Assembly (NCBI GenBank): GCA_964436865.1
Contig: CAYTFK010000050.1
Span: forward strand, 1 to 29,243
Origin: JAXGPP01 sp964436865
Lineage (GTDB): Bacteria; Planctomycetota; Planctomycetia; Pirellulales; Thermoguttaceae
Direction: 5' to 3'
Length of the DNA: 29,243 bases
This document shows, piece by piece, positions 16,140-24,126 of the stretch (the stretch's first letter is position 1; each line of letters starts with the position of its first letter). The notes below the pieces were generated by a model, which had not been told where the DNA came from, made no database searches, and saw only the letters and a program-made list of their open reading frames with translations. The position numbers were made by a program, and so were the translations under genes.

Positions 16140-17267
16140 ATGCAGGGCCTTTCGCCGCCTATCGGCCTTTACGTGCACGTCCCCTTTTGCGTAAGCAAGT
16201 GCGCCTACTGCGACTTCGCATCGTGCGCCGGCCGCGAAGCGGATATCCCCGCTTATGTCGAAGCCGTGATCCGGGAGATCGCCCGGCGCGGCGCCCTGGC
16301 GGCGCATCCTGCAGCCGATACGATCTTCTTTGGCGGCGGCACGCCGTCGCTCCTCGGCGAGTCCCACCTGACACGCATCCTGCACGCACTCTTCGATGCA
16401 TTCCCCGTTGCCGAGGGCGCCGAGATCACCTGCGAATGCAACCCTGGCACGCTCGACGCCCCCTTGGCACACGCACTCCACACATCGGGTGTGAACCGGC
16501 TGTCCATCGGCGCGCAGGCTGCTCAGCCGCATCTCCTGCGTCTCCTCGGCCGCATCCACGACTGGCGGCAGGTGATCGCTTCCGCCGAAATCGCACAGCA
16601 GGCAGGATTCGACAATTTCAACCTCGACCTCATGTTCGGCCTCCCTGCGCAAACCGTCGCGGACTTCCGCGAAACGCTTGCGGCCGCGATCGCTCTTGCC
16701 CCCACTCATCTCGCCTGCTACGGCCTGATCGTCGAGGAAGAAACTCCCATCTACCGCGATGTCGCCGCCGGAAGGCTGGCCCTTCCCGCTGAGGAAGCGG
16801 AACGCGATATGTACGAGCTTGCCCGGTCATTGCTCGCGGAGCATGGCTTTCATCAGTACGAGATCAGCAATTTCGCCCGCCAAGGGTACGTCTGCCGGCA
16901 TAATATCGGCTGCTGGACTCGCGTGCCCTACCTGGGCTTCGGCCCCGCGGCGCACAGCTTCTTCGATGAATGCCGCACCATGAATCCAGCTCGGCTTGAT
17001 GCGTACCTTGAAGGTGAAGAACCACAGACGGAGCGAATTTCGAAAGAAGAAGCGCGGTTTGAAAGCCTGATGCTGGGCCTCCGCATGACGTGCGGCGTCA
17101 GCGATGAGGAGTTCACCCGCCTGCACGGGTTGAGCATCCGCGAAGCGTTCGGCGACAAACTTGCCAAACCGATCAACGCCGGCCTGCTCGAGTGGTACGG
17201 CAGCGTCCTAAGGCTCACGCGGCTCGGCATGGATCTGCAGAACAGCGTGCTTGTGGATCTTATGTGA
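16140..17267 (+). CDS. hemW: HemW-type radical SAM protein (coproporphyrinogen-oxidase-like heme chaperone)
   Basis: A 375-aa cytoplasmic radical SAM protein. HemW family members were long labelled oxygen-independent coproporphyrinogen oxidase but are now seen as heme-insertion chaperones. Seen: GLYVHVPFC followed by the cluster ligands Cys17, Cys21, Cys24 in CVSKCAYC, GGGTPS (a SAM-contact loop), ECNPGT, the GVNRLSIGAQ strand, and DLMFGLPAQT. The family's HNxxYW motif reads HNIGCW, with Tyr replaced by Cys. A GTG at 16113 would add nine residues, but neither start has a good ribosome site; the ATG at 16140 was chosen because the family begins close to the GLYVH strand. Next to lepA in the same direction, a pairing seen in several bacteria. 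Converges on the PDZ-metalloprotease gene. Confidence 0.92.
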   Translation: MQGLSPPIGLYVHVPFCVSKCAYCDFASCAGREADIPAYVEAVIREIARRGALAAHPAADTIFFGGGTPSLLGESHLTRILHALFDAFPVAEGAEITCECNPGTLDAPLAHALHTSGVNRLSIGAQAAQPHLLRLLGRIHDWRQVIASAEIAQQAGFDNFNLDLMFGLPAQTVADFRETLAAAIALAPTHLACYGLIVEEETPIYRDVAAGRLALPAEEAERDMYELARSLLAEHGFHQYEISNFARQGYVCRHNIGCWTRVPYLGFGPAAHSFFDECRTMNPARLDAYLEGEEPQTERISKEEARFESLMLGLRMTCGVSDEEFTRLHGLSIREAFGDKLAKPINAGLLEWYGSVLRLTRLGMDLQNSVLVDLM

Positions 17268-17292
17268 CGCGAACCGCAGAACCGCACCTCGC

Positions 17293-17307
17293 GGCACGCG
17301 GCGTGCC
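17293..17307. terminator. Short palindrome between convergent genes
   Basis: GGCACGC-G-GCGTGCC is a perfect 15-base palindrome about 25 bases after the hemW stop, in the 121-base gap between convergent genes. There is no T-run. A role in transcription termination is only suggested by position. Confidence 0.25.
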
Positions 17308-17388
17308 CCGGTCCGTAGATTGCGATTCAGCCCGACACTCCCTGCCTTCGCCCCGCCGCATTCACCGAGCCAGCGATGATAACCCGCG

Positions 17389-20300
17389 CTATTGGCTGGT
17401 CGGCGTCTCAGAGAAGACGACGACCAGGTCTGAGCTATCGCCCCACTCGAGCGAATGCCATCGAGTTTCGCTGCTGAAAAGGTAGTCCTTGTGATTCCCG
17501 GTCCATTGCACGCCGGTCACCAGGGCCCGCGCTTCTTTGCCTTTGACCATGCCGCGATACCAGCCTTCCTGCTGCATCGGACCGAACGGGACGTCGTGCA
17601 AATTGAAGGCGGCCTCGCTCGTGCCGCCCAACATGATGTCGTACCACTCGCCGGATGGCCTTTGGGCCTTGCCCTTGTGCCACGTATCGCGGTGCGCGGT
17701 GAAGCTGAGATTGACGATCCGCGTCAGGTCTTCACTGAGATAGCCGGTGATGGTCACCTTCTGCTGGCCCCGGGCGTCGTCGATGCCGCTGACGCGGAAT
17801 GTCCGGCCGCTCCACTCTACGGGTGAGGCTTTTCCTGCCAGCCCCAGCGATTGCTGTTCCGTCTGGCTGCTGCCGCTGCGTTCGCCGCCCGTGTACCTGG
17901 TTTCCTTCGTAGCCTTCTCCACATAGATGCTCACCCGCAGGTGCCTGCACTTGTGCAGCGCAGCCAGTTGGGGCGAGATGGGCACCGGTTTGGTGATGGC
18001 CGCCTTGCCCGTCGCCTTTGCCAGCGCGGTCTTGCGGTCCGCGGCGTCAAACAACTCAACGCGGATCGGCCAGTCCCCCTCGGTGTCGAACGTATGGTTT
18101 GCCGTTGGCACGGTCGTCGTGACAACCTTGTCGGGTCCGCTGAACGTCCACACGTAGACCGGCTGGTCCGGAGCCTTCGACGCCCGGACCTCAAACGGCA
18201 CGGGGTTCTTCGCCTCGGCCACGGTGATCGGCGGGTCGAGGACCAGCGAGATCTCGGAACCGAGCTGAACCTTGGCCGTCGCCCGGGCCAGCAGTATCTT
18301 GCGGCTCGCCGTCGTGTCGTACAATTCCAGCGCGACGGTCATGTCTCCTTCCTTGGCGAAGGTATGGATCTGGGAGAAATCGATCTCGGGAGCGATCGCC
18401 CCGTTGTACCGCTGAAGCTCGACGGGCGTGCCGTCGCCGAAGTCCCACTGGTAGGCGACCGAATCGATTGGCGGCCCCAGGCGTCGGGCGGTGCCTTTGA
18501 GCGTGAATGCCCGGTTGCCCGTGTTGTCGGCGATCGATGGCGGGTCGATCTCCAACTGCACGGCCGCGTCCCTGATCCGCACGGTGGCCTGGCCGTCCTC
18601 GGTCTCGCTGATGTTGATCGCCACGACGTAGATCCGGTCGTCGGCCGTGGCGGTAAGCGGCCAGACGTCGCCCTGCTTGACGAGAATCCGGCTCGGCTTC
18701 AGCGTTCCGTCCACGCGGCGATTGTCCTTGAGCACATAGAGCTCGACGTGCACGGTGGGTGACTGCCTGACCGACTCGACGAACACGCTGCGAGGCTCCG
18801 TGGGTCGGGCCGGATCGGGTTCCAGATTCACCCCCCACACCTTGGCCGTGTACTCCTTGGGAAGCGTAAACGAGTGCTCCACCGGTGGCGGCGGCGATGT
18901 GGGGCTGGATGGCATCCGCACGGTGGAGGTCATCTCGGTCGAACGCTGGTCGGGCACCAGCGCTGCCACCGGGCTGGTCTTGCTGAAGAGGAAATGGTTC
19001 ACAAAGCCGCGGTAATGGTCCGAAAGGCTCACGCCCGTGCCGTCGCGCAGCGCCCGGTGCAACGGGGCGAAGATGGCATGGCTGTGGCCGTCGTATGAGG
19101 CCACGGCCGTATGCAAGGCTTGGAACTGCGCATTCCGCGAAACCAGGTAGTCGAGGAAGTGCGCGCGTTCGTATTCGTGGTCGTCGTACGGTTTGGCCTC
19201 TCCCGTGGCGGAGAGCGGCTTCTCAAACATCCGCGGATTGACGCCGTTCGGGTTGCTCTTGCCCGCCATACGCTCGATGGTGTATGCCTCGCGGCAGGCG
19301 GCGTACTCCGCTCCCGCTTCGAGCCACCACAAGTACGTCGAGAAACTGGTCATCGAGAGCCCCCAGTAGTCCTCGTGCTGGACTGCGTGGAACAGCTCGT
19401 GCGCGGCCGTCTTCTTGAGGCTTTCTGGCGTGTCGCACAAGAGCGTGCAGATGTGAATGCGGTCGAAGATCTTGTCGAACATCCCCGCCGCGCCGGACGC
19501 CGATCCGAAAAGGCTGATGTAGTTCGAGTCGAGTTTCACCAGCACCGGCCCCGACGGCACCTTGTAGTTCAGCCCTTTATAGCGATCGTAGGCCACATCG
19601 ACAAAGTGAGCCAGGTCCTGCACAAACAACGGGACGCCCGGCCGGTACCCTTCGAAAGTCTGATCCTTGGCGAACCAGTTGTCTTTCACCCACTTCACCC
19701 GGCTCGTGCGGCGTGGCCCCAGGGTGATCCATTCTCCGCCTCCGCCGCGGTTCTTCCATGCGGTGTCGTTGAGCAGACTGCTCTTCTCAATCGCCTTCTT
19801 CTGGTAAAGGACGAGGCAGTGCGGGCTGAGATGAACGTCGAGGAACAACTCCTCGTAGACCGCGTGTCCCCCCAGCACAACCACCGGCACAAGAGCCAGT
19901 TTCTTCCACGTGAGCCAGTCGAGACCGGGTACGCGGATGGTCAGGATTCGCATTCTCGACAGATGATTGGCCTCGGCGATGATCGTCCGGCGGGCCTCGT
20001 CGACCCGGACCGGCAGCATCACCCAGCGGCGTCGCGTTTCATCCCAGCGAAAAGCCAGGATCTGCTCGGCGGCCGGCGCGTCCGGGTTCAGCAAGGCCGG
20101 ATCGTAGGGCACCTCTACCAGCAGCGGCGGATCAAACTCGTGCATCTCGCCCAGGCGGATGTCCCAGCAGGCAAGCGTCTGGAAATCGAGCACGCTGTCG
20201 TGCGGGATCTTGGCCTCCGGCACCGCCGCAACCGTGAGTTCCTCTTCCCGCTTGAGCAGCCCGCCGGGAATCGTGATCTCTAGCCGCGGATTGCAGCGGA

Positions 20301-21675
20301 TCACCTGCGGCTCGGACGAAGGGCTCACCGTCCATGTGGTCGGCGTCAGAAGCACGGCCACGTCCGGCGGATACGCCGGCGGCGATTCTGCCGGCGGCAC
20401 GTTGTCCGCCGGCTTCGGCGGCGCGACGGGTGGCGGCGACGTCGCGGCCACTTCCGGGGCTTGCCCCGCGCCGGAGCCCTCCCGCGGCCGGAAGGCGACC
20501 GACGACAGAACGTGTTCCAGCGGCAGAGGAAGCTTCTCAGGGTCGCTCAATGGCGGCGCTAAAGCGTTGATCACGTAGCGCCGCCCTCCGTGGACAAACG
20601 AGATCCTGTAGAACATCCGCCGCTCGGAATTGCCCGCCGGGTAAGCCACCCAAGCCGCCGGAGCGTCGCCCATCTTGAATCGACCGACCACGGCGTCGGC
20701 AACGCCGCTGCTCCGCTCGCTGACGAATTCCTGCAATGCCTGCTCCGGATCATCGGTGTCCCATCCGCTCCGGAAGACAAGAAGCAGGTAGCCCTTCTCC
20801 CCCGATTCGATCCGATCGTACTGACGGTCCGGTGGCAACTGGGGCTGGGCGGGCCGCTCAAACCACCACCGCCCCGGGAAGCGCAGTCGGAAATTCCCCT
20901 CCGGATGCTCGTACCCCAGCGGCGGCACGGTCACCGGGCGCGTGGCCATGGGAATCCACAAGCTCAGCCGTTGCGTGCCGCGCACTACGGTGATCGGCTG
21001 CGATGTCCGCGGCGTGCACTGCTCCAGCGCGGCCTCAAAATCCTCGAACGTCTCGATTTCGTGCCCGGAGAACTCGACGATCAGGTCCCCTCGCCGCAAG
21101 CCGGCGTGGGCCGCCGGTCCGCCCGGCGTGACACCGAGAATCGCTGTCCCCAACGGCGACTCGATCTCGGCCGCGACTGCATCCGGATGCCCGGCGGATC
21201 GCAACTGCATCCCCACATAGAACTCGCTCGGCACGTCGTCGGCCGGTTCGCCGACCGGAGGTACCTCGGCGGGCGGAGTTGCCGCCTCTTCCCCAGCCGT
21301 GGCTCCCAGCGTGATCTCCGCGGTGACCATGTTCGCCCCGCGGAACAGCGTGAGACGGTGCCGGTTGCCCACAGCGCTGCCGCGCACCACTTCATGCAAA
21401 TCTTCACACCGCGCGATGCGGCGATCGCCGCAGGCCACGACGACATCCCCCGCCTGCAAGCCGGCCATCTGCGCGGCGTACCCCGGATACACCTTGCTGA
21501 TCACCGCTCCGTCCCGGACGTTGACGCCTAATCGCCGCGCCTCGAGAGACTCGGCCTCGCAGACGTCGATGCCCAGCATGACCGGCGGCTTGGCCTCCGC
21601 CGCCACGCATGCCTCCGCGGTCGTCGCGAGTAAACCCAGGAACGAGATAAGCAGGAGGGGCCATTTGCGGGCCAT
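17389..21675 (-). CDS. Large secreted protein: two PDZ domains, ZU5-like domain, HExxH metalloprotease core, PKD-like repeats
   Basis: A 1428-aa exported protein of unknown overall function. Order seen: signal peptide (1-26, LLLISFLGLLATTAEA); PDZ 1 (about 30-125, with VYPGYAAQMAGLQAGDVVV); PDZ 2 (about 150-245, GGPAAHAGLRRGDLIVEF); a PsbP-like module (253-396, GNFRLRFPGRWWFERP); a Pro-rich linker (400-440); a ZU5-like sandwich (about 455-580); a hydrophobic stretch (about 592-603); a gluzincin-like metalloprotease centre with HELFH (His759, Glu760, His763) and WLEAGAEY carrying Glu786 as the likely third zinc ligand; two PKD-like repeats (about 1040-1140, YQWDFGDGTPV; 1143-1230, YVWTFSGPD); and a C-terminal beta domain (1240-1428). 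The start has AGGGAA about 8 bases ahead. It may be its own transcription unit or the end of the sialidase operon. Protease activity is inferred from the motif only. Confidence 0.75.
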   Translation of the reverse strand: MARKWPLLLISFLGLLATTAEACVAAEAKPPVMLGIDVCEAESLEARRLGVNVRDGAVISKVYPGYAAQMAGLQAGDVVVACGDRRIARCEDLHEVVRGSAVGNRHRLTLFRGANMVTAEITLGATAGEEAATPPAEVPPVGEPADDVPSEFYVGMQLRSAGHPDAVAAEIESPLGTAILGVTPGGPAAHAGLRRGDLIVEFSGHEIETFEDFEAALEQCTPRTSQPITVVRGTQRLSLWIPMATRPVTVPPLGYEHPEGNFRLRFPGRWWFERPAQPQLPPDRQYDRIESGEKGYLLLVFRSGWDTDDPEQALQEFVSERSSGVADAVVGRFKMGDAPAAWVAYPAGNSERRMFYRISFVHGGRRYVINALAPPLSDPEKLPLPLEHVLSSVAFRPREGSGAGQAPEVAATSPPPVAPPKPADNVPPAESPPAYPPDVAVLLTPTTWTVSPSSEPQVIRCNPRLEITIPGGLLKREEELTVAAVPEAKIPHDSVLDFQTLACWDIRLGEMHEFDPPLLVEVPYDPALLNPDAPAAEQILAFRWDETRRRWVMLPVRVDEARRTIIAEANHLSRMRILTIRVPGLDWLTWKKLALVPVVVLGGHAVYEELFLDVHLSPHCLVLYQKKAIEKSSLLNDTAWKNRGGGGEWITLGPRRTSRVKWVKDNWFAKDQTFEGYRPGVPLFVQDLAHFVDVAYDRYKGLNYKVPSGPVLVKLDSNYISLFGSASGAAGMFDKIFDRIHICTLLCDTPESLKKTAAHELFHAVQHEDYWGLSMTSFSTYLWWLEAGAEYAACREAYTIERMAGKSNPNGVNPRMFEKPLSATGEAKPYDDHEYERAHFLDYLVSRNAQFQALHTAVASYDGHSHAIFAPLHRALRDGTGVSLSDHYRGFVNHFLFSKTSPVAALVPDQRSTEMTSTVRMPSSPTSPPPPVEHSFTLPKEYTAKVWGVNLEPDPARPTEPRSVFVESVRQSPTVHVELYVLKDNRRVDGTLKPSRILVKQGDVWPLTATADDRIYVVAINISETEDGQATVRIRDAAVQLEIDPPSIADNTGNRAFTLKGTARRLGPPIDSVAYQWDFGDGTPVELQRYNGAIAPEIDFSQIHTFAKEGDMTVALELYDTTASRKILLARATAKVQLGSEISLVLDPPITVAEAKNPVPFEVRASKAPDQPVYVWTFSGPDKVVTTTVPTANHTFDTEGDWPIRVELFDAADRKTALAKATGKAAITKPVPISPQLAALHKCRHLRVSIYVEKATKETRYTGGERSGSSQTEQQSLGLAGKASPVEWSGRTFRVSGIDDARGQQKVTITGYLSEDLTRIVNLSFTAHRDTWHKGKAQRPSGEWYDIMLGGTSEAAFNLHDVPFGPMQQEGWYRGMVKGKEARALVTGVQWTGNHKDYLFSSETRWHSLEWGDSSDLVVVFSETPTSQ

Positions 21676-21841
21676 GGCGGTGTTCCCTGTTCCGGTGCTC
21701 GTTGCCGTCGCCCGGAAACCTCGCCCGCCAATTCTCTCGACCCGTCCCCGGAGCTAACCCAATAGCGGGAGTATTCCGTGTTGACCGGTCGAGACAGAGC
21801 GGTGCTCGGTTCCCTCTACGGTTCGCGCCCCACCCCCCAAG

Positions 21842-21887
21842 ATTCTAGCTTGCGATTTAGGCCACTGTTTATGTACGATAGTACATA
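21842..21887 (-). promoter_or_regulatory. Candidate promoter and operator before the PDZ-metalloprotease gene
   Basis: The minus strand reads TAGAAT at 21847-21842, a plausible -10 element. The -35 position is overlapped by the upstream perfect inverted repeat TATGTAC-GATA-GTACATA (21870-21887), an AT-rich island in GC-rich DNA. A repressor or activator site is a reasonable guess. No good -35 hexamer is visible, and the leader to the ATG at 21675 would be about 160 bases long. Confidence 0.35.
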
Positions 21888-21933
21888 TACCCAGCCGACT
21901 CGGCGGGAGAACGGCCGATGTGCAACACGTCCC

Positions 21934-23187
21934 TCACAAGCAGCCCGACTCGCCGATCAGCCACGTCAGGTTGAATCGCGCCAGCAGCAGCGTTCCGCGG
22001 TCTTCGTACAGCGTGAGGACCGTCCGGTCGTCGAGCACGGCGACATCCGAATACCCGCCGGCCCGCTCCGAAATGACGTTGCCGGCCGTCCAGTGTCGAC
22101 CGCCGTCGCCGCTGGTGTAAACCGTCAGATGCGTCCGTTGCCGCCGGGCGGGCGCCGTGAACAACAGAAGCCCCGCGCTGTCGCCGGTCGGCCACGGATA
22201 GGCCGCCAGCCCCGCATTGCAGGGCGGATCGAACAATTCAATATGACAACCTTCCTCGTAAAAACTCTCGCCGCCGTCGCGACTTCGCGCGTACAGCCTC
22301 CGCTGCGCGAACGCTCCGTCCGGCCGCCCTCCTTGCCGATCAGCCGCTTCCGCTGGGATCTCGCTCGCCGAATTGCGGAAGTTCACGTAAAGCTCGCCGT
22401 CGGCCGTCTCGCCAACCGTCACCTCGCTGTTGATCCCGCCATCGTCCTTGAATGGTACTCCGCCCACCTGCCATGTCTGCCCGTGATCGTCGCTGTAGAG
22501 CACGCCCCCTTTCGCCCGCCCCTCGTAGACGCCGGGTTTGAAGACCCGCGCCCCAATCACCAGCCGTCCGGCGTGCGGGCCGTGTCGGAGCTGAACGCCA
22601 TGATTGTTGTTGAAAGCGCCGCCACCATGCCAGCCCTCCGCATTCGGACGCGGCATCACCTCCATGGGCGCGGACCATGTGCGGCCGTCGTCCGTGCTCC
22701 TGACGAGCGAAAACCCGCCCCCTCGCGCAGTCCAGGTCGTCGAGAACCACTTCGGACCCTCGGCTTGCGGCAAAACGATGAAACACGCCAGCAGCGTTCC
22801 CGTCTGCCGATCCTCCACAAGGTTGCCGTTGAACGTGCAATGACCCGGCCGCTCGAACAGCGTCTGTTCCTCGTCAAACGTCCGTCCGCCGTCGCGGCTG
22901 CGGCGCAACACGAGGCTTGAGGGCGCGAAGTCGTCTGTCTTCCCGAGTCGCTTCTGGCACGCCGCGAGCACCGTGCCCCGGCTGGTTACCAGCAGACTCG
23001 GCAGCCGGTAGTATGCCGTGCCGTGACGCTCGAATACGGCTCGCTCCCGTTCGATGAGAGACTCGGCAATGTCAGCCGCCGTGGCCGACCGTGCGGCTAC
23101 CACCAGTAAGAGAAACGGTATGATCGCCCATGTACTGCCTGCCCGCCGGGAACGTCCTCCGTCACCTGATCCACGGCTGTGGCTCAT
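21934..23187 (-). CDS. Exported exo-alpha-sialidase-like protein (GH33-type BNR propeller)
   Basis: A 417-aa secreted six-bladed propeller. Signal peptide: Arg-rich start, then AIIPFLLLVVAARSATAA, cut near residue 38. Seen: YRLP (60-63) in place of the FRIP motif, with Arg61 as the first of the arginine triad, and five Asp-boxes: SRDGGRTF (97-104), STDDGRTW (164-171), SDDHGQTW (232-239), SRDGGESF (302-309) and SGDGGRHW (359-366). GGYSDVAVLDD (377-387) fits the segment holding the nucleophile Tyr (379), and Glu395 in LTLYED its partner region. Such enzymes release terminal sialic acid or related sugars from host or algal glycans. The start at 23187 gives an intact export signal and a 13-base gap to the FGE-like gene; a longer frame upstream overlaps that gene and has no family match. 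Sialic acid specificity is not certain, since other BNR hydrolases share this pattern. Confidence 0.85.
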   Translation of the reverse strand: MSHSRGSGDGGRSRRAGSTWAIIPFLLLVVAARSATAADIAESLIERERAVFERHGTAYYRLPSLLVTSRGTVLAACQKRLGKTDDFAPSSLVLRRSRDGGRTFDEEQTLFERPGHCTFNGNLVEDRQTGTLLACFIVLPQAEGPKWFSTTWTARGGGFSLVRSTDDGRTWSAPMEVMPRPNAEGWHGGGAFNNNHGVQLRHGPHAGRLVIGARVFKPGVYEGRAKGGVLYSDDHGQTWQVGGVPFKDDGGINSEVTVGETADGELYVNFRNSASEIPAEAADRQGGRPDGAFAQRRLYARSRDGGESFYEEGCHIELFDPPCNAGLAAYPWPTGDSAGLLLFTAPARRQRTHLTVYTSGDGGRHWTAGNVISERAGGYSDVAVLDDRTVLTLYEDRGTLLLARFNLTWLIGESGCL

Positions 23188-23200
23188 ACGTGCCGCCGTT

Positions 23201-24124
23201 CTATGGATTCTGTGCGTTGGGCTCGCCTGGGTCTGCCCGGCGGACGCAGCGGAAACCGAAATCGTCCGAAGCGACGCACGCATCGGCGAAGCCCGGTTCA
23301 TCGCAGTTGCGGGCGGCGCTGGTGCAACTCTCCGGCCCGGACGAAAACGCGCCGCCGCGCAGGACCTTCTTCTCCCCCTCGGCCGGTCCCCGCGGATCGG
23401 CCGCCGGACTCTCGCCGTAATAGTCGACCTGGTACCAGTCGTTGCACCATTCCCACACGTTGCCCGACATGTCGAACAGTCCCAATTCATTCGGCCGCAG
23501 TTGGCCTACCGGGTGCGTTTTCCGCCCGGCGTTCGGCCGCGCCCAGGCATGGCTCTTGAGCTGACGCGGGTCGTTGCCGAAGTAATAGCTGTCTTCCGAC
23601 CCGCCGCGGCAGGCGAATTCCCATTCGGCCTCCGTCGGCAGGCGATAGCCGTCGGCCGAAAAATCACACTCCCCCGTCTTCACGTTGTAGCACGGGCGAA
23701 GGCCCTCGGCCTCGGAACGCGCATTGCAGAACGCGATCGCCTCCCGCCAGCGCACCCGTTCCACCGGATTCTGCTCCCCTTTCCGGCGCGATGGATTCTT
23801 GCCCATCAGCTTTTCATAGATCGACTGGGTGACCTCGTGCTTGTCGATATAGAAGCTGCTCACCGCAACCTTGTGGACCGGCGCCGTATCGACCCCCTCC
23901 GCATCACCCATCTGAAACTCGCCGCCGCTCACCAGAACCATCTCCGCACCCGCCGAGGAAACCGTCTCCGGCAGCGCCGCTGCCAGTGGGCTCGCCGTTT
24001 CACGGCTCGTCGCTTGTCCGCCGCCGGCCGGTCCGGAAGGCTGCCGGCTGCATGCAGCGCAGAGCACGCAAAAAACGACCCCCAGGATTGCGCCGCCTTC
24101 AGGCAACCGAACCAATCTAACCAT
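23201..24124 (-). CDS. FGE-sulfatase-domain lipoprotein (SUMF1-like), lacking the catalytic Cys pair
   Basis: A 307-aa formylglycine-generating-enzyme-fold protein. N-terminus is a hydrophobic segment ending in LCAAC (Cys25), a plausible although imperfect lipobox with Cys at -3. Fold markers: MVLVSGGEFQMGD, YIDKHEVTQSIYEKLMG, NPVERVRWREAIAFCN, YRLPTEAEWEFACRGG, ELGLFDMSGNVWEWCNDWY, VLRGGAF and a terminal GFRC. In true FGEs the RGG segment is followed by a CxxxxC pair that binds copper and oxidises the target; here it reads FSSGPESC, so the first Cys is Ser. Formylglycine activity is therefore doubtful, and it may be one of the many FGE-fold proteins with other or no known activity. The start at 24124 is set by GGGGAGG (plus strand 24133-24139) inside the end of the preceding gene, 2 bases away, suggesting coupled translation. 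Confidence 0.85.
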   Translation of the reverse strand: MVRLVRLPEGGAILGVVFCVLCAACSRQPSGPAGGGQATSRETASPLAAALPETVSSAGAEMVLVSGGEFQMGDAEGVDTAPVHKVAVSSFYIDKHEVTQSIYEKLMGKNPSRRKGEQNPVERVRWREAIAFCNARSEAEGLRPCYNVKTGECDFSADGYRLPTEAEWEFACRGGSEDSYYFGNDPRQLKSHAWARPNAGRKTHPVGQLRPNELGLFDMSGNVWEWCNDWYQVDYYGESPAADPRGPAEGEKKVLRGGAFSSGPESCTSAARNCDEPGFADACVASDDFGFRCVRRADPGEPNAQNP

Positions 24125-24126
24125 CG

